From: an uncultured Pelagibacteraceae bacterium | Lineage (GTDB): Bacteria > Pseudomonadota > Alphaproteobacteria > Pelagibacterales > Pelagibacteraceae | Assembly: GCA_902570915.1 (NCBI GenBank) | Contig: CACGAB010000003.1 | Span: forward strand, 1 to 64,000 | DNA length: 64,000 bases | Direction: 5' to 3' | In this document: in pieces, positions 10,236 through 22,340 of the stretch | How positions within the stretch are numbered: position 1 is the first letter of the stretch | Layout of the letters: each line of letters starts with the position of its first letter | Position numbers and translations under genes: made by a program | The notes under the pieces: generated by a model | Told to the model about the DNA's origin: nothing | Seen by the model: only the letters and a program-made list of their open reading frames with translations | Database searches by the model: none

Positions 10236-10254
10236 GAACAAAATGTGTACATTT
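10236..10254. promoter_or_regulatory. Candidate SOS/LexA-like operator upstream of recA
   Basis: GAAC-N7-GTAC (10236-10250) overlapping AAATGT-GT-ACATTT (10241-10254). Confidence 0.4.
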
Positions 10255-10299
10255 ATTTTATGATTCGAGTGTTAAAAAACGTTAAAAAAAAGGCAAAAA

Positions 10300-11448
10300 A
10301 TGACTAAAAATAACTTAAAAGTAGTTAAATCTACTAAAAATCAAGAATTGGAAAATAAAGAGAAAAATAAAGCTTTAGAAGCTGCAATCAGCCAAATCAC
10401 AGATAATTTTGGAAAAGGTTCAGTAATGAAGCTCGGTGAAAAAAGAGCTATGGATATCGAGTCGGTATCTACTGGATCTTTAAGTTTAGATTTAGCTTTA
10501 GGAATAGGTGGATTACCTAAAGGCAGAATTATTGAAGTTTACGGACCAGAGTCTTCTGGAAAAACAACATTAGCATTACAAGTTGTTGCTGAAGCTCAAA
10601 AAGCAGGTGGAATTTGTGCATTCGTTGATGCAGAGCATGCTTTAGATCCAGTTTACGCAAAGAAATTAGGTGTAAATACTGAAGAGCTTTTAATCTCTCA
10701 ACCAGATGCAGGTGAGCAAGCTTTAGAAATCGCTGATACGTTAGTAAAATCAGGCTCTATTTCAGTTATCGTAATCGACTCTGTTGCAGCTTTAACTCCA
10801 AAAGCTGAAATTGAAGGTGAGATGGGTGATCATCATGTTGGTCTTCAATCAAGATTAATGAGTCAGGCTTTAAGAAAATTAACTGGTTCGATTTCAAATA
10901 CAAACACAATGATGATTTTTATTAACCAAATTAGAATGAAAATTGGAGTTATGTTTGGAAGTCCAGAAACAACATCAGGTGGAAATGCACTTAAATTTTA
11001 TTCATCTGTAAGAATGGATATTAGAAGAATTGGTGCCATAAAAGATAAAGATGAAATTATTGGTAATACTACAAGAGTAAAAGTAGTTAAAAATAAAGTT
11101 GCGCCACCATTTAAAGTTGTTGAGTTTGACTTGATGTATGGCAAAGGAATTAGCAAAATGGGTGAGTTAGTCGATCTAGGTGCTAAAGCTGACATTATTG
11201 AAAAATCAGGAGCATGGTATGCTTATAAGGGTGAAAAGATAGGTCAAGGTAGAGAAAATGCAAAAACTTATCTTGCACAAAATCCTAATGTTGCTGCAGA
11301 AATAGAAATGGCAATTAGAGAAAAAGCTGGTGTGATTTCAAAGAAAATTGAGGGAAATCCACTAAGTCCTGAAAAAATTGAAAAGGAGAAGAAAGTAGCT
11401 GAAAATGAAGAGGCTGCAAAAGAGACTACTCCTACCAAAAAGAACTAG
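10300..11448 (+). CDS. recA: Recombinase RecA
   Basis: [51 protein letters not shown]. Confidence 0.99.
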   Translation: MTKNNLKVVKSTKNQELENKEKNKALEAAISQITDNFGKGSVMKLGEKRAMDIESVSTGSLSLDLALGIGGLPKGRIIEVYGPESSGKTTLALQVVAEAQKAGGICAFVDAEHALDPVYAKKLGVNTEELLISQPDAGEQALEIADTLVKSGSISVIVIDSVAALTPKAEIEGEMGDHHVGLQSRLMSQALRKLTGSISNTNTMMIFINQIRMKIGVMFGSPETTSGGNALKFYSSVRMDIRRIGAIKDKDEIIGNTTRVKVVKNKVAPPFKVVEFDLMYGKGISKMGELVDLGAKADIIEKSGAWYAYKGEKIGQGRENAKTYLAQNPNVAAEIEMAIREKAGVISKKIEGNPLSPEKIEKEKKVAENEEAAKETTPTKKN

Positions 11449-11472
11449 AATTAAAGGTCATCTTTAAATTAT

Positions 11473-11497
11473 AAAGGCGCTTATAATAAGCGCCTTT
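11473..11497 (+). terminator. Perfect 11-bp hairpin after recA
   Basis: AAAGGCGCTTA-TAA-TAAGCGCCTTT followed by CCCCCTT. Confidence 0.75.
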
Positions 11498-11548
11498 CCC
11501 CCTTCATCCCTAACTAGACATAAAACAAAAAAGCTGTATTTTAAAAAT

Positions 11549-14215
11549 ATGGCAGACAAATCATTAAATGAAATAAGAAGCACGTTCTTAAAATACTTTG
11601 AAAAGAATGATCATAAGATTGTTGAGTCCAGTAATTTAGTGCCAAATAATGACCCAACACTAATGTTTGCTAATTCTGGAATGGTACAATTTAAAAATGT
11701 ATTTACTGGTTTAGAGAAAAGAGATTATCAAAGAGCAACCACTTCTCAAAAATGCGTAAGGGCAGGTGGTAAACATAATGATTTAGAAAATGTTGGTTAT
11801 ACCCCAAGACATCATACTTTTTTTGAAATGCTAGGAAATTTTTCTTTTGGAGATTATTTCAAAGAAAGAGGAATAGAACTAGCATGGAATTTAATCACTA
11901 AAGATTTTGGTCTTGATAAAAATAGGCTTTATGTAACTGTTTTTCATGAGGATGACGAGGCTTTTAATTTTTGGAAGAAAATTGCAGGTTTTGGTGATGA
12001 TAAAATAATTAGAATTGCAACGTCAGATAACTTCTGGTCAATGGGTGAAACTGGGCCATGTGGTCCTTGTTCAGAAATATTTTACGACCATGGTGATCAT
12101 TTAAAAGGAGGATTGCCAGGAACTAAAGATCAAGATGGTGATCGTTTTATTGAAATTTGGAACTTAGTCTTTATGCAGTATGAGCAAGTCTCAAAAGATA
12201 AAAGAATAGACCTGCCAAAACCGTCTGTCGATACAGGAATGGGATTAGAAAGAATTGCAGCTCTTTTACAAGGAACACACGATAATTATCAAACTGATCA
12301 TTTTAAGAAATTAATTAGTTCAATATCTGAAGTAACAAAAGTCAAACAAGAAGATAAAAATATATCAAGTTTTAGAGTAATTGCTGATCACTTAAGAGCA
12401 AGCTCATTTCTTTTAGCTGAAGGTGTTTTGCCCTCAAATGAAGGTCGTGGATATGTTCTTAGAAGAATAATGAGAAGAGGTATGAGACACTCTCATTTAT
12501 TAGGATCTAAAGAACCAATATTTTTCAAAATTTTTGAGGCTTTAAAAAATGAAATGTCAGGAAATTATCCAGAATTAGAAAGATCAGAGTCATTAATTCG
12601 AGAAACATTAAAAATGGAGGAGGAAAAATTTTTAGTTTTACTTGATAGAGGAATTAAAATTTTAAATGATGAAATTTCAAAAATAGATAAAGTCTTACCA
12701 GGAGATGTGGCGTTCAAATTATATGATACTTATGGTTTCCCATTAGATCTGACTGAAGATATTTTAAAGAATAAATCATTAACGGTTGATCATAAAAAAT
12801 TTGATCAACTAATGAAAAATAGTAAAGAACTTGCTAAAAAAAACTGGAAAGGTTCAGGTGATAGCTCAGAAGAAGCAATTTGGTTTTCAATCAAAGATAA
12901 AATTGGCCCAACTGAATTTTTAGGTTACGAGTCTAATCAATCAGAGGGAGTTATATTAAATTTGATTAAGGAAAATAGCGAAGTGAAATCATTATCCACT
13001 GGTGAAGAAGGAATGATAATAACAAATCAAACCCCTTTTTATGGTGAGTCCGGTGGACAACTTGGAGACAAAGGCATAATAGTTTCAGGAAACTCAGTTT
13101 TTGAGGTTGAAGATACACAGAAGAAACTTGGTAATTTATTTGTTCATTATGGTTCGTTAAAAACAGGCTCAATAAAAGTGGGTGATACTGTTGAATTAAA
13201 AATTGATATTGAAAGAAGAGCAAATCTAAAAGCTTATCATTCAGCAACACATCTTCTTCATGAGTCTTTAAGACGAACACTTGGAAAACATGTTATGCAA
13301 AAAGGTTCACTTGTTGCACCAGATCGTTTGAGATTTGATTTTAGTCATATGAAACCAATCACAAATGAAGAGCTAGAAACAATTGATAAATTGGTAAATG
13401 AATATGTGAAAAATAATACTGAAGTAACCACTAGAATTATGACACCAAAAGCAGCTATTGAAAAAGGTGCTCTAGCATTTTTTGGAGAAAAGTATGGTGA
13501 GGAAGTAAGGGTGGTATCTATGGGCAAAGAAAAAGAAGCATATTTTTCAACAGAATTATGCGGTGGAACCCACGTTAAAAACACCGGTGATATTGGAAAA
13601 TTTAAAACTGTAAGTCAGTCCTCTATAGCAGCGGGTGTTAGAAGAGTAGAAGCATTGAGAGATAAACAATTAGATGAATATATCAAAAATAAAGAAAAGG
13701 CATCAACACTTTCAATTCAGAAAGATGAAGATACAATCAAAGAATTATCATCTCAAATTATAAAACTTGGTGGCAAGCCAAATATAGAAAGTAAAGATCT
13801 TAAGGAACTTATTAAAAATCTTACAAGACAACTTGATCAACTTAATGTGAACTCAGTTCTAAAAGACAAAACAAAAAATATTGTTAATGATCAAAAAATT
13901 AAAGATATAAAAGTAAGATTTCAAAGAGTTATTGATCTACCACCTAAAGATTTAAGAAAACTTGTTGATAATGGAAAAAAAGAATTAGGTGATGGTATTA
14001 TAATTGTATTTGCTACTAATGAGGATAAAGTTGGTCTAGCTGTAGGTATAACAGAAAAATTAATTGATAAATATGATGCGGTTAAATTTGCTAAATTAGG
14101 TTCTGAGATTATTGGTGGCAAAGGTGGAGGTGGACGAAAAGACTTTGCTCAAGCTGGTGGTCAGGACCAAAATAAAATTGATGAGGCTTTTGAAAAGATA
14201 AAGTCTTTAATTTAA
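11549..14215 (+). CDS. alaS: Alanyl-tRNA synthetase
   Basis: [49 protein letters not shown]. Confidence 0.98.
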   Translation: MADKSLNEIRSTFLKYFEKNDHKIVESSNLVPNNDPTLMFANSGMVQFKNVFTGLEKRDYQRATTSQKCVRAGGKHNDLENVGYTPRHHTFFEMLGNFSFGDYFKERGIELAWNLITKDFGLDKNRLYVTVFHEDDEAFNFWKKIAGFGDDKIIRIATSDNFWSMGETGPCGPCSEIFYDHGDHLKGGLPGTKDQDGDRFIEIWNLVFMQYEQVSKDKRIDLPKPSVDTGMGLERIAALLQGTHDNYQTDHFKKLISSISEVTKVKQEDKNISSFRVIADHLRASSFLLAEGVLPSNEGRGYVLRRIMRRGMRHSHLLGSKEPIFFKIFEALKNEMSGNYPELERSESLIRETLKMEEEKFLVLLDRGIKILNDEISKIDKVLPGDVAFKLYDTYGFPLDLTEDILKNKSLTVDHKKFDQLMKNSKELAKKNWKGSGDSSEEAIWFSIKDKIGPTEFLGYESNQSEGVILNLIKENSEVKSLSTGEEGMIITNQTPFYGESGGQLGDKGIIVSGNSVFEVEDTQKKLGNLFVHYGSLKTGSIKVGDTVELKIDIERRANLKAYHSATHLLHESLRRTLGKHVMQKGSLVAPDRLRFDFSHMKPITNEELETIDKLVNEYVKNNTEVTTRIMTPKAAIEKGALAFFGEKYGEEVRVVSMGKEKEAYFSTELCGGTHVKNTGDIGKFKTVSQSSIAAGVRRVEALRDKQLDEYIKNKEKASTLSIQKDEDTIKELSSQIIKLGGKPNIESKDLKELIKNLTRQLDQLNVNSVLKDKTKNIVNDQKIKDIKVRFQRVIDLPPKDLRKLVDNGKKELGDGIIIVFATNEDKVGLAVGITEKLIDKYDAVKFAKLGSEIIGGKGGGGRKDFAQAGGQDQNKIDEAFEKIKSLI

Positions 14216-15421
14216 TCTTTTTTTCAAATTACTATCAATTACATCCAAGAACTGATTAGTAGTTAAATATTTACTCGAAGGTCCAACCAGTATTGCAAGG
14301 TCTTTTGTCATTGATCCTTTTTCTACACACTTGATACAAACTTCTTCAATAGTATTTGCAAATTTTACCAGTTCGTCATTTCCATCTAATTTACCCCGAT
14401 GAGCTAAGCCTCTAGTCCAAGCAAATATAGATGCAATAGGGTTTGTGGATGTTTCTTTACCTTGTTGATGCATACGATAATGTCTAGTAACAGTACCATG
14501 AGCTGCTTCAGCCTCCATTACTTTACCATCTGGAGTTAATAATGTGCTAGTCATTAGACCTAAAGAACCATAGCCCTGGGCCATTGTATCAGACTGCACA
14601 TCGCCATCGTAGTTCTTACATGCCCAAATATATTTACCACTCCATTTCATGGCACATGCAACCATGTCATCGATTAATCTATGTTCGTATGTAATTTTAG
14701 CATCATCAAATTGTTTCTTAAATTCCTTATTAAATACTTCCTCAAAAATGTCCTTAAATCTTCCATCATATTTTTTTAGGATTGTATTCTTAGTTGATAA
14801 ATATACTGGCCATTTTTTTATCAATCCATAGCTGAAACAAGATCTAGCAAAATCTTCAATCGATTTATCTAAATTATACATTGAAAGAGCAACTCCTGGA
14901 CCTGTGAAATTAAATACTTCATATTTGATTTCATCTTTGCCATCTTCAGAAGTCCATTTTACTTCCATTTTACCTTTACCAGGCACTTTAAAATCTGTAG
15001 CTCTATATTGGTCGCCAAAAGCGTGTCTTCCAATAATTACGGGATCTGTCCAAGATGGAACAAGTTTAGGAATATTCGAACAAATAATTGGCTCTCTAAA
15101 AACTGTGCCTCCAATAATATTTCTAATGGTACCGTTTGGAGACCTCCACATTTTTTTTAATTTGAATTCTTCTACTCGAGCCTCATCAGGGGTGATTGTT
15201 GCACACTTAATTCCTACGCCAACTTTTTTAATTGCATTGGCTGCATCAATAGTTATTTGATCATCTGAATTGTCCCTGCTTTTCATACCGAGATCATAAT
15301 AATCAATACCTAAATCTATGTAGGGAAGGATTAATTTATTTTTGATAAATTCCCAGATTATTCTGGTCATTTCATCACCATCTAACTCTACAACTGGGTT
15401 TTTTACCTTTATTTTGCTCAC
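14207..15421 (-). CDS. icd: NADP-dependent isocitrate dehydrogenase
   Basis: [25 protein letters not shown] motifs. Confidence 0.97.
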   Translation of the reverse strand: MSKIKVKNPVVELDGDEMTRIIWEFIKNKLILPYIDLGIDYYDLGMKSRDNSDDQITIDAANAIKKVGVGIKCATITPDEARVEEFKLKKMWRSPNGTIRNIIGGTVFREPIICSNIPKLVPSWTDPVIIGRHAFGDQYRATDFKVPGKGKMEVKWTSEDGKDEIKYEVFNFTGPGVALSMYNLDKSIEDFARSCFSYGLIKKWPVYLSTKNTILKKYDGRFKDIFEEVFNKEFKKQFDDAKITYEHRLIDDMVACAMKWSGKYIWACKNYDGDVQSDTMAQGYGSLGLMTSTLLTPDGKVMEAEAAHGTVTRHYRMHQQGKETSTNPIASIFAWTRGLAHRGKLDGNDELVKFANTIEEVCIKCVEKGSMTKDLAILVGPSSKYLTTNQFLDVIDSNLKKRLN

Positions 15422-15490
15422 TTTATTTAACTATCTTAATAATTGAATTTCGCAATTTTATATACATATTAATGAAAAATTATCAAATAG

Positions 15491-16144
15491 ATGAATATGT
15501 TTAGCAAGATATTTCCAAAAATTCACGCTGAGGGGTATAAATTCCTAGTTATTGCAGGAATTATAACTATCATTTTTTATATTTTTAGCAGCTTCCTAGG
15601 TTTAATTGGTTTAGTTTTAACAATCTGGGTTTACTATTTTTTTAGAGATCCAGATAGGATAATCATTAATGATGACAATTATCTTGTAAGTCCCGCAGAC
15701 GGAGAGGTGATTAAGGTTGAAGAGGTAGATGGTCCAAAAGAACTTGGGTTAGAAAATAAAAAGTTTAAAAAAATTAGCATATTCATGAACGTTTTTGATT
15801 GTCATGTAAATAGAACTCCATGTAGTGGAAAAATTGAAGAAATTTTGTATAAACCAGGAAAATTTGTAAATGCATCTTTAGATAAAGCAAGCGAGGACAA
15901 TGAGAGAAATTATTACAAAATTAAAGACAGTCACGGTAATAATGTTGTTGTTGTTCAAATAGCAGGATTAGTTGCTAGGAGAATTGTTTGTGAGTCGAGC
16001 AAGGATCAAGATTTAAAACAAGGTGATAGAATCGGAATGATAAGATTTGGAAGTAGAGCAGATGTCTATTATGAAAATTATGAACCCCTTGTTCAAATTG
16101 GTCAAACTTCTATAGCTGGAGAAACATTACTAGCTAAAAAATAA
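15491..16144 (+). CDS. psd: Phosphatidylserine decarboxylase
   Basis: YFFRDPDR, SPADG, MNVFDCHVNRTP, RFGSR. Confidence 0.93.
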   Translation: MNMFSKIFPKIHAEGYKFLVIAGIITIIFYIFSSFLGLIGLVLTIWVYYFFRDPDRIIINDDNYLVSPADGEVIKVEEVDGPKELGLENKKFKKISIFMNVFDCHVNRTPCSGKIEEILYKPGKFVNASLDKASEDNERNYYKIKDSHGNNVVVVQIAGLVARRIVCESSKDQDLKQGDRIGMIRFGSRADVYYENYEPLVQIGQTSIAGETLLAKK

Positions 16145-16947
16145 TGGAACCACAAAAAAAAAAATTTAAAATCGTAAGTGATAAAAAAAGTGCGAGAGTG
16201 ATCTTGCCAAACATGTTGACTTTAATAGGAGTTTGCATTGGATTAACATCTATAAGGTTTGCTTTAGATGGCAGATTTGAATTAGCAATCGTAGCAATTA
16301 TTATCGCAGCTTTAATTGATGGCTTAGATGGAAGAATAGCTAGACTAATTAAGGGAACATCAAAAGTTGGTAAAGAATTAGACTCTTTAACAGATATGAT
16401 AAGTTTCGGAGTTGCTCCTGCGTTTATAATGTTTTTTTGGAAACTAAATACACTTGGAAAATTTGGGTGGTTGTTATGTTTGATATATGTAATTTGTGTT
16501 GCGTTAAGGCTTGCAAGATTTAATGTTAATTCAATTAGTGAGCCTTCTTGGAAAGATAACTTTTTTGAGGGTGTACCATCTCCAGCCGGTGGAATTTTAG
16601 TGCTAACACCATTAATCATAAGTCTAAGTGGATTTGAATTATTTCAAATTAATTATGAGATAGCCACACCAGTTTTTTTTATAGTTACCTCTTTTTTATT
16701 AATAAGTAAATTTCCAACTTATTCTTTTAAAAAGATAGTTATTCCAAGAAGAACAACTATATTTCTATTATTTGGTATTGTTCTATTTTTTGGCTTATTA
16801 CTTATATATACATTTAATGTAATCGCATTAAGTGCTGTCATTTATGTATTATTGTTGCCTATAAGTTTTCTTCATTATCAAAAAATTAAAAAGCAACATG
16901 AAAATGACAGAATTCAAGATGAAGATGATCTTGAAGATATACTTTAA
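16144..16947 (+). CDS. pssA: CDP-diacylglycerol-serine O-phosphatidyltransferase
   Basis: CDP-alcohol phosphatidyltransferase motif DGLDGRIARLIKGTSKVGKELDSLTD; adjacent to psd. Confidence 0.93.
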   Translation: MEPQKKKFKIVSDKKSARVILPNMLTLIGVCIGLTSIRFALDGRFELAIVAIIIAALIDGLDGRIARLIKGTSKVGKELDSLTDMISFGVAPAFIMFFWKLNTLGKFGWLLCLIYVICVALRLARFNVNSISEPSWKDNFFEGVPSPAGGILVLTPLIISLSGFELFQINYEIATPVFFIVTSFLLISKFPTYSFKKIVIPRRTTIFLLFGIVLFFGLLLIYTFNVIALSAVIYVLLLPISFLHYQKIKKQHENDRIQDEDDLEDIL

Positions 16948-17858
16948 TGAAAAAAAATGTAATTGTTTCATTAGCTGATGCTAATTATTTTCCTCTATTA
17001 GATGAGCTAATTAATTCTATAAAAAAATTTAAAGAAAGTGAAAAAATAGCTCTTTGTGTTTTGGATGCAGGATTAACACAAGATCAAAAAGATTTATTGT
17101 CAAAAAAAGTAGATGAAATAAAAAAAGCAGATTGGGATATTGAAGTTCCAGAGTTCAAAGTAAAAGGAAGAGAATGGTTAAAAAGTCAAGTCTCCAGGGC
17201 TTTTTTGCCAAAGTATTTCCCAAACTATAATAAATATTTATGGATTGATTGTGATGCTTGGGTGAATAATTGGGAGTGTGTAGAATTATATTTTAAAGCT
17301 TGTGACAATGGTAAATTAGGTATCACACAGACGCTTGGCCCAGGGTATAAAATAATGTCGAAAGTTAATTGGTTGTTTGGAAAACTTGCAATAATTAAAT
17401 CACAAAATTTTAAACATGCAGTTAAATCTAAAATACCATATGATAAAGCAAGAAAATTAGCTTTCGCACCACATATAAACATTGGTGTTTTTTCTTTAGA
17501 AAAAAATTCTCTCGGCTGGGAAAGTTGGCAAAATAATCTTAAACAAACTTTAAAAGCAGGAAATATTTTTGGCTCTGAGGGATTAGCAATTAATATGTCA
17601 GTATATATTGATAATTTAGCCACGGAATTTTTACCCCTTAATTGTAATTGGATTGCTAGTAATCTACTGCCAAAATATGATGAAATTAATAATACTTTCG
17701 TTGAACCATACTTACCTAATTATAAAATAGGTATAATGCACCTTGCAGCTGGTATTTGGAAAGATGGTAAGGACATGAGGACAAACAAAAATATTGAAAT
17801 AGAGATTGAAACACTAAGTGATAAGAAAGTTATTAAAAGCTTAAGGTATAATATTTAA
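16947..17858 (+). CDS. Putative GT-A fold glycosyltransferase
   Basis: DxD-type motif LWIDCDAWVN and overall GT8-like layout. Confidence 0.5.
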   Translation: MKKNVIVSLADANYFPLLDELINSIKKFKESEKIALCVLDAGLTQDQKDLLSKKVDEIKKADWDIEVPEFKVKGREWLKSQVSRAFLPKYFPNYNKYLWIDCDAWVNNWECVELYFKACDNGKLGITQTLGPGYKIMSKVNWLFGKLAIIKSQNFKHAVKSKIPYDKARKLAFAPHINIGVFSLEKNSLGWESWQNNLKQTLKAGNIFGSEGLAINMSVYIDNLATEFLPLNCNWIASNLLPKYDEINNTFVEPYLPNYKIGIMHLAAGIWKDGKDMRTNKNIEIEIETLSDKKVIKSLRYNI

Positions 17859-18470
17859 TTGAAAAAAAATAAAATTTCTAAAAATTGGATCAATAGACAA
17901 AAGAGAGATATTTATGTACGCCAGTCAAAAGTTGATGGATATAGAGCGCGATCAGTATATAAATTAATTGAAATAGACAAAAAATTTAAGATCTTTAAAA
18001 ACGGAATGTTCATTTTAGATATTGGTGCAGCACCTGGAAGCTGGTCTCAATACGCCTCAAAAGCAATAAAAAATGGAAAAATAATATCAATTGATTTGAA
18101 AGATATGTTACCGATTAGTAATGGAACTCACATTAAAGGTGATTTTACAGAGCACGATATTCAAGAAAAAATCAAAGAAAATTTAACAAAAGAATTTGAT
18201 GTAGTCATGTCCGATATGGCTGTAAATACTACCGGTATAAAGAACCTTGATTCAATTCAAACTGGAGAGTTATGTAAAGAGGCAATGATATTCTCAAAAA
18301 AAGTAATTTCATCAAAGGGTTATTTCATTTCAAAAATTTTCATGGGCAGCACCTTTAATGAAATTGTCGCACTTGGAAAGAAAATATTTAGAGATGTAAA
18401 GGTTTTTAAACCTTTATCAAGTCGAAAAGAATCTAAAGAAAGTTTTATAGTTTGTAAAAAAATTAGATAG
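17859..18470 (+). CDS. rlmE: 23S rRNA (uridine-2'-O-)-methyltransferase
   Basis: RSVYKLIEIDKKF, DIGAAPGSWSQYA, SDMAVNTTG; TTG start. Confidence 0.93.
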   Translation: MKKNKISKNWINRQKRDIYVRQSKVDGYRARSVYKLIEIDKKFKIFKNGMFILDIGAAPGSWSQYASKAIKNGKIISIDLKDMLPISNGTHIKGDFTEHDIQEKIKENLTKEFDVVMSDMAVNTTGIKNLDSIQTGELCKEAMIFSKKVISSKGYFISKIFMGSTFNEIVALGKKIFRDVKVFKPLSSRKESKESFIVCKKIR

Positions 18471-18501
18471 TCACTTTTATATTTTTAGGAATCATATATA
18501 A

Positions 18502-19584
18502 ATGAATATGGATCCTATAAAAGAAGCTCTTACCTTTGATGACGTTACACTAGCTCCAAAATATTCAAAAATACTTCCATCGGAAGTTGATACTAGTGTT
18601 GTATTATCTAAATCCCTTAAACTAAAAATTCCATTGTTAACTTCAGCTATGGATACTGTAACAGAGAGCAAAATGGCAATTGCTATAGCTAAAGCTGGAG
18701 GCATTGGCATTATCCATCGTAATTTAAATATAAAAAAACAAGTTGAGGAGATTAAAAAAGTTAAAAAACAAAATTTATTAGTTGGGGCTGCCGTAGGTGC
18801 TGGGTCGAATGAACTTGCTAGGGCAAAGGCAATATTAAAAGAAGGTATAAACATGATAGTTGTGGATACTGCACACGGACATACAAAAAAAGTTTCAGAA
18901 ATGATTAGGTTTATTAAAAAAGAAAAAAATTCAAAAACTGCACTTTGTGCAGGAAACATTGCAACAGCAGAAGCAGCAAAATACTTGGATAAATTAGGGG
19001 TAGATATAATTAAAGTTGGAATAGGACCTGGCTCTATTTGTACTACAAGATTGGTTGCCGGTATTGGAGTTCCTCAATTAACTGCAATCTTAAATGTTAG
19101 AAATGCTATAAAAAAAAGTAAAGTTAAAATAATATCTGACGGAGGTATTAAGTACTCTGGAGATTTGGCAAAAGCATTTGCTGCTGGAGCTGACGCGGTC
19201 ATGATTGGATCTTTGTTTGCTGGCACTGATGAAACACCAGGCAAACTTATAAAAAAAAATGGAAAGTTATTTAAAAGCTTTAGAGGTATGGGATCTGTCG
19301 GAGCAATGAATAAAGGATCTGCAGATAGATATTTTCAATCTAAACAAAAAGATAACTCTAAATATGTTCCTGAGGGAGTTGAAGGTCTTGCCAAATATAA
19401 AGGGAAAGTAAATAAAGTTATCTTTAAATTAGTAGGTGGCTTAAGATCATCTATGGGGTATCTTGGATCTAAACAAATTAAATATTTAAGGAAAAAACCT
19501 CAATTTATAAAAATTACAAAAGCTGGATTTTATGAAAGTATGGTACATAATGTCGATATTGTTAAAGATAATAACAAATACTAA
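18502..19584 (+). CDS. guaB: IMP dehydrogenase lacking the CBS/Bateman insert
   Basis: [30 protein letters not shown]; only 360 aa. Confidence 0.95.
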   Translation: MNMDPIKEALTFDDVTLAPKYSKILPSEVDTSVVLSKSLKLKIPLLTSAMDTVTESKMAIAIAKAGGIGIIHRNLNIKKQVEEIKKVKKQNLLVGAAVGAGSNELARAKAILKEGINMIVVDTAHGHTKKVSEMIRFIKKEKNSKTALCAGNIATAEAAKYLDKLGVDIIKVGIGPGSICTTRLVAGIGVPQLTAILNVRNAIKKSKVKIISDGGIKYSGDLAKAFAAGADAVMIGSLFAGTDETPGKLIKKNGKLFKSFRGMGSVGAMNKGSADRYFQSKQKDNSKYVPEGVEGLAKYKGKVNKVIFKLVGGLRSSMGYLGSKQIKYLRKKPQFIKITKAGFYESMVHNVDIVKDNNKY

Positions 19585-20021
19585 TGAAAAATATTTTTAA
19601 AAAAACTATAGTTATTTATTTTCTTACAAACATATTTCTTAGTTCATTTGCAAGTGAGAACTTTTTTGAGAAAGGTTTAACTCTTTATGAAAATAAAAAA
19701 TTCGATGACGCGAAGTTTATGTTTGAAAGAAGTATTGTTTTTAATCCGAAAGACTCAAATTCATATTTATATTTAGCCAAAATTTATAACGCTAAAGAAA
19801 ATCAAGATAAAGAGGAGAAAAATTTAGATGCTACTTTATTAATAGATCCAAATAATGAAGAAGCTATTTTAATGCTAATGAAAATAGGTTTGGAAAAATC
19901 GAATTATTCCCAAGTCAAAGATTTATCAAAAACATTTTCTGAGGTTTGTGAAAGTTTATGCAGTGAGAATAAAAAAATTTTAGAGACACTTGCTAATCTA
20001 GAGCCAAAAAATGACTCTTGA
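19584..20021 (+). CDS. Exported TPR-repeat protein
   Basis: Signal peptide and TPR motifs. Confidence 0.65.
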   Translation: MKNIFKKTIVIYFLTNIFLSSFASENFFEKGLTLYENKKFDDAKFMFERSIVFNPKDSNSYLYLAKIYNAKENQDKEEKNLDATLLIDPNNEEAILMLMKIGLEKSNYSQVKDLSKTFSEVCESLCSENKKILETLANLEPKNDS

Positions 20022-21573
20022 CAAAGGTCTTGATAAAATTTTAATCATTGATTTTGGTTCACAGTTTACTCAATTGATTGCAAGAAGAATAAGAGAGTTT
20101 GGTGTATTTTCAGAGATCATTAGTCATAAAAAAATAAAGAATAAAAATATAAACGAAAAAATTAAAGGAATAATTTTATCAGGTGGCCCTTTAAACGTTT
20201 ATGATATAAAGAAATACTCATTTGATAAAAATATTATCGAAAATGAAATACCAGTGCTCGGTATTTGCTTCGGTCACCAAATTTTGTCTAAAATAAAAGG
20301 TGGAAGAGTAAAGCAATCAAAACACAGAGAATTCGGTTTAGCTAATATCTTTAAAAAAAATAATAGTCCGTTAATAAAAAATTATTTCAAAAATAGGAAA
20401 TACGCGAAAGTTTGGATGAGTCATGCTGATCAAGTTTCTAAATTGCCAAAAAATTTTAAAGTTATTGCATCTAGTCAAAATTCAAAGTTTGCAATTGTCG
20501 AAAACAGTCTGCAAAGAATTTATGGAGTACAATTTCATCCTGAGGTGACCCATACTGAAAATGGTAAAATAATAATTAAAAACTTCATTTTTTCAATTTG
20601 TAAGATTAAAAAAAATTGGTCAGTAAAAAATCAAAAAATGAAATTGATAAAAGATATAAGAAATAAAGTTGGAAAAAATAAAGTGATATGTGCTTTGTCT
20701 GGAGGGGTGGATAGCAGCGTAGTCGCACAATTAATAAACAAAGCAATAGGAAAAAAACTATACTGTATTTTTGTAAATACAGGTCTTTTAAGAAAAAATG
20801 AGGAAAAACAAGTAGTTGATACGTTCAAAAAGAGATTAAAAATTAATCTAATTTATGTAAATGCTGAAAAAGAGTTTTTAAGAAAACTCAAAAATATTTC
20901 AGATCCAGAAAAGAAGAGAAAAATAATAGGAAATCTTTTTATAAAAATTTTTGAAAGATATGCTAAGAAAATTAAAAATGTAAGATTTTTAGCTCAAGGA
21001 ACTCTTTATCCAGACTTAATTGAGAGTAAATCTGTTACAGGCAGCCAAACCTCTAAAATTAAATCGCATCATAACGTAGGTGGTCTTCCAAAGAAAATGA
21101 AATTGAAATTAGTAGAACCTCTAAGGTTTTTATTTAAGGATGAAGTGAGAAAATTAGGTTTAGATCTAAATTTAAATAAAGAAATCATCTCTAGACATCC
21201 TTTTCCTGGACCTGGTTTAGCAATAAGAATGCCCGGTATCATAACAAAAGAAAAAATTAAAATTTTAAAGGAAGCTGATCATTATTTTATTACTGCTTTA
21301 AAAGAAAATGGTTTTTATAATAAGATTTGGCAAGCTTATGCTGCCTTACTTCCTGTTAAGACTGTAGGTGTAATGGGTGATAATAGAACTTACGAATATT
21401 TGTGTTTATTGAGAGCTATTACCTCTGAGGATGGTATGACAGCAGACTTTTATGAATTTAAAAAGCCTTTTATTCAAATGATTTCGAATAAAATTGTAAA
21501 TAGTATAAGAGGAATAAATAGGGTAGTTTATGACGTTACATCTAAGCCACCTAGTACTATTGAGCTTGAATGA
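20011..21573 (+). CDS. guaA: GMP synthase (glutamine-hydrolysing)
   Basis: [44 protein letters not shown]. Confidence 0.97.
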   Translation: MTLDKGLDKILIIDFGSQFTQLIARRIREFGVFSEIISHKKIKNKNINEKIKGIILSGGPLNVYDIKKYSFDKNIIENEIPVLGICFGHQILSKIKGGRVKQSKHREFGLANIFKKNNSPLIKNYFKNRKYAKVWMSHADQVSKLPKNFKVIASSQNSKFAIVENSLQRIYGVQFHPEVTHTENGKIIIKNFIFSICKIKKNWSVKNQKMKLIKDIRNKVGKNKVICALSGGVDSSVVAQLINKAIGKKLYCIFVNTGLLRKNEEKQVVDTFKKRLKINLIYVNAEKEFLRKLKNISDPEKKRKIIGNLFIKIFERYAKKIKNVRFLAQGTLYPDLIESKSVTGSQTSKIKSHHNVGGLPKKMKLKLVEPLRFLFKDEVRKLGLDLNLNKEIISRHPFPGPGLAIRMPGIITKEKIKILKEADHYFITALKENGFYNKIWQAYAALLPVKTVGVMGDNRTYEYLCLLRAITSEDGMTADFYEFKKPFIQMISNKIVNSIRGINRVVYDVTSKPPSTIELE

Positions 21574-22340
21574 AAAAAATTAAAAACATTGTCGAAAAAA
21601 AAAATAAATCAAAAATTGTATGTCTTACAGCTTACTCAAAAAATATCGCAGAAGAGGTTGATAAACATGTTGATATTGTTTTAGTTGGTGATTCTCTGGG
21701 TTCAGTTTTATATAACTATTCCTCAACAAAAAAAGTCACTTTAACAGAAATGATAAATCACTCCAAAAGTGTGAGATTGGGTATCAAAAAAAGTTTAATG
21801 GTTGTTGATATGCCTTTCAAAACTTACAGCAAAAAGTCTCTAGCATTAAAGAATGCTAAGAAAATTCTGAAAGAGACTAAATGTGATGCAGTAAAATTAG
21901 AAGGTGGCAAAAGAGTTATCGAACAAATAAAGTTCTTAATTAAAAATAAAATCCCAGTTATGGGTCATATTGGTCTACTTCCCCAATCAACAAAAAAATT
22001 TAAATCTAAGGGAAAAACGAATAGTGAAATAAAGAACTTAATAAGTGATGCAATGTTGCTACAAGAAAGTGGAGTATTTGCAATTGTTTTAGAGTGTGTA
22101 AAAACTGAAATTGCAAAACTCATTACTCAAAAATTGAATATTCCAACAATAGGAATTGGTTCATCTGTGTATTGTGATGGTCAAGTTTTAGTGACTGATG
22201 ATTTAATTGGATTAAATTATACTAACATTAAATTTGTTAAAAGATTTTCTAATGTTAAAAAGTATATTAATGATGGTATTAAAAAATATGCCTCAGAGGT
22301 AAGAGAAAAAAAATACCCTAAAAAAAAACATTCTTATTAG
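21570..22340 (+). CDS. panB: 3-methyl-2-oxobutanoate hydroxymethyltransferase
   Basis: [27 protein letters not shown]. Confidence 0.93.
   Translation: MKKIKNIVEKKNKSKIVCLTAYSKNIAEEVDKHVDIVLVGDSLGSVLYNYSSTKKVTLTEMINHSKSVRLGIKKSLMVVDMPFKTYSKKSLALKNAKKILKETKCDAVKLEGGKRVIEQIKFLIKNKIPVMGHIGLLPQSTKKFKSKGKTNSEIKNLISDAMLLQESGVFAIVLECVKTEIAKLITQKLNIPTIGIGSSVYCDGQVLVTDDLIGLNYTNIKFVKRFSNVKKYINDGIKKYASEVREKKYPKKKHSY

Noticed and set aside
16134-16619. 161-aa antisense ORF over pssA
   Set aside because: Sense frame is an unambiguous pssA; composition is the mirror of a membrane-protein gene in AT-rich DNA
17225-17623. 132-aa antisense ORF inside the GT-like gene
   Set aside because: No family signature; shadow ORF
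18492-18959. 155-aa antisense ORF over guaB
   Set aside because: Lies opposite conserved IMPDH coding sequence, no recognisable domain
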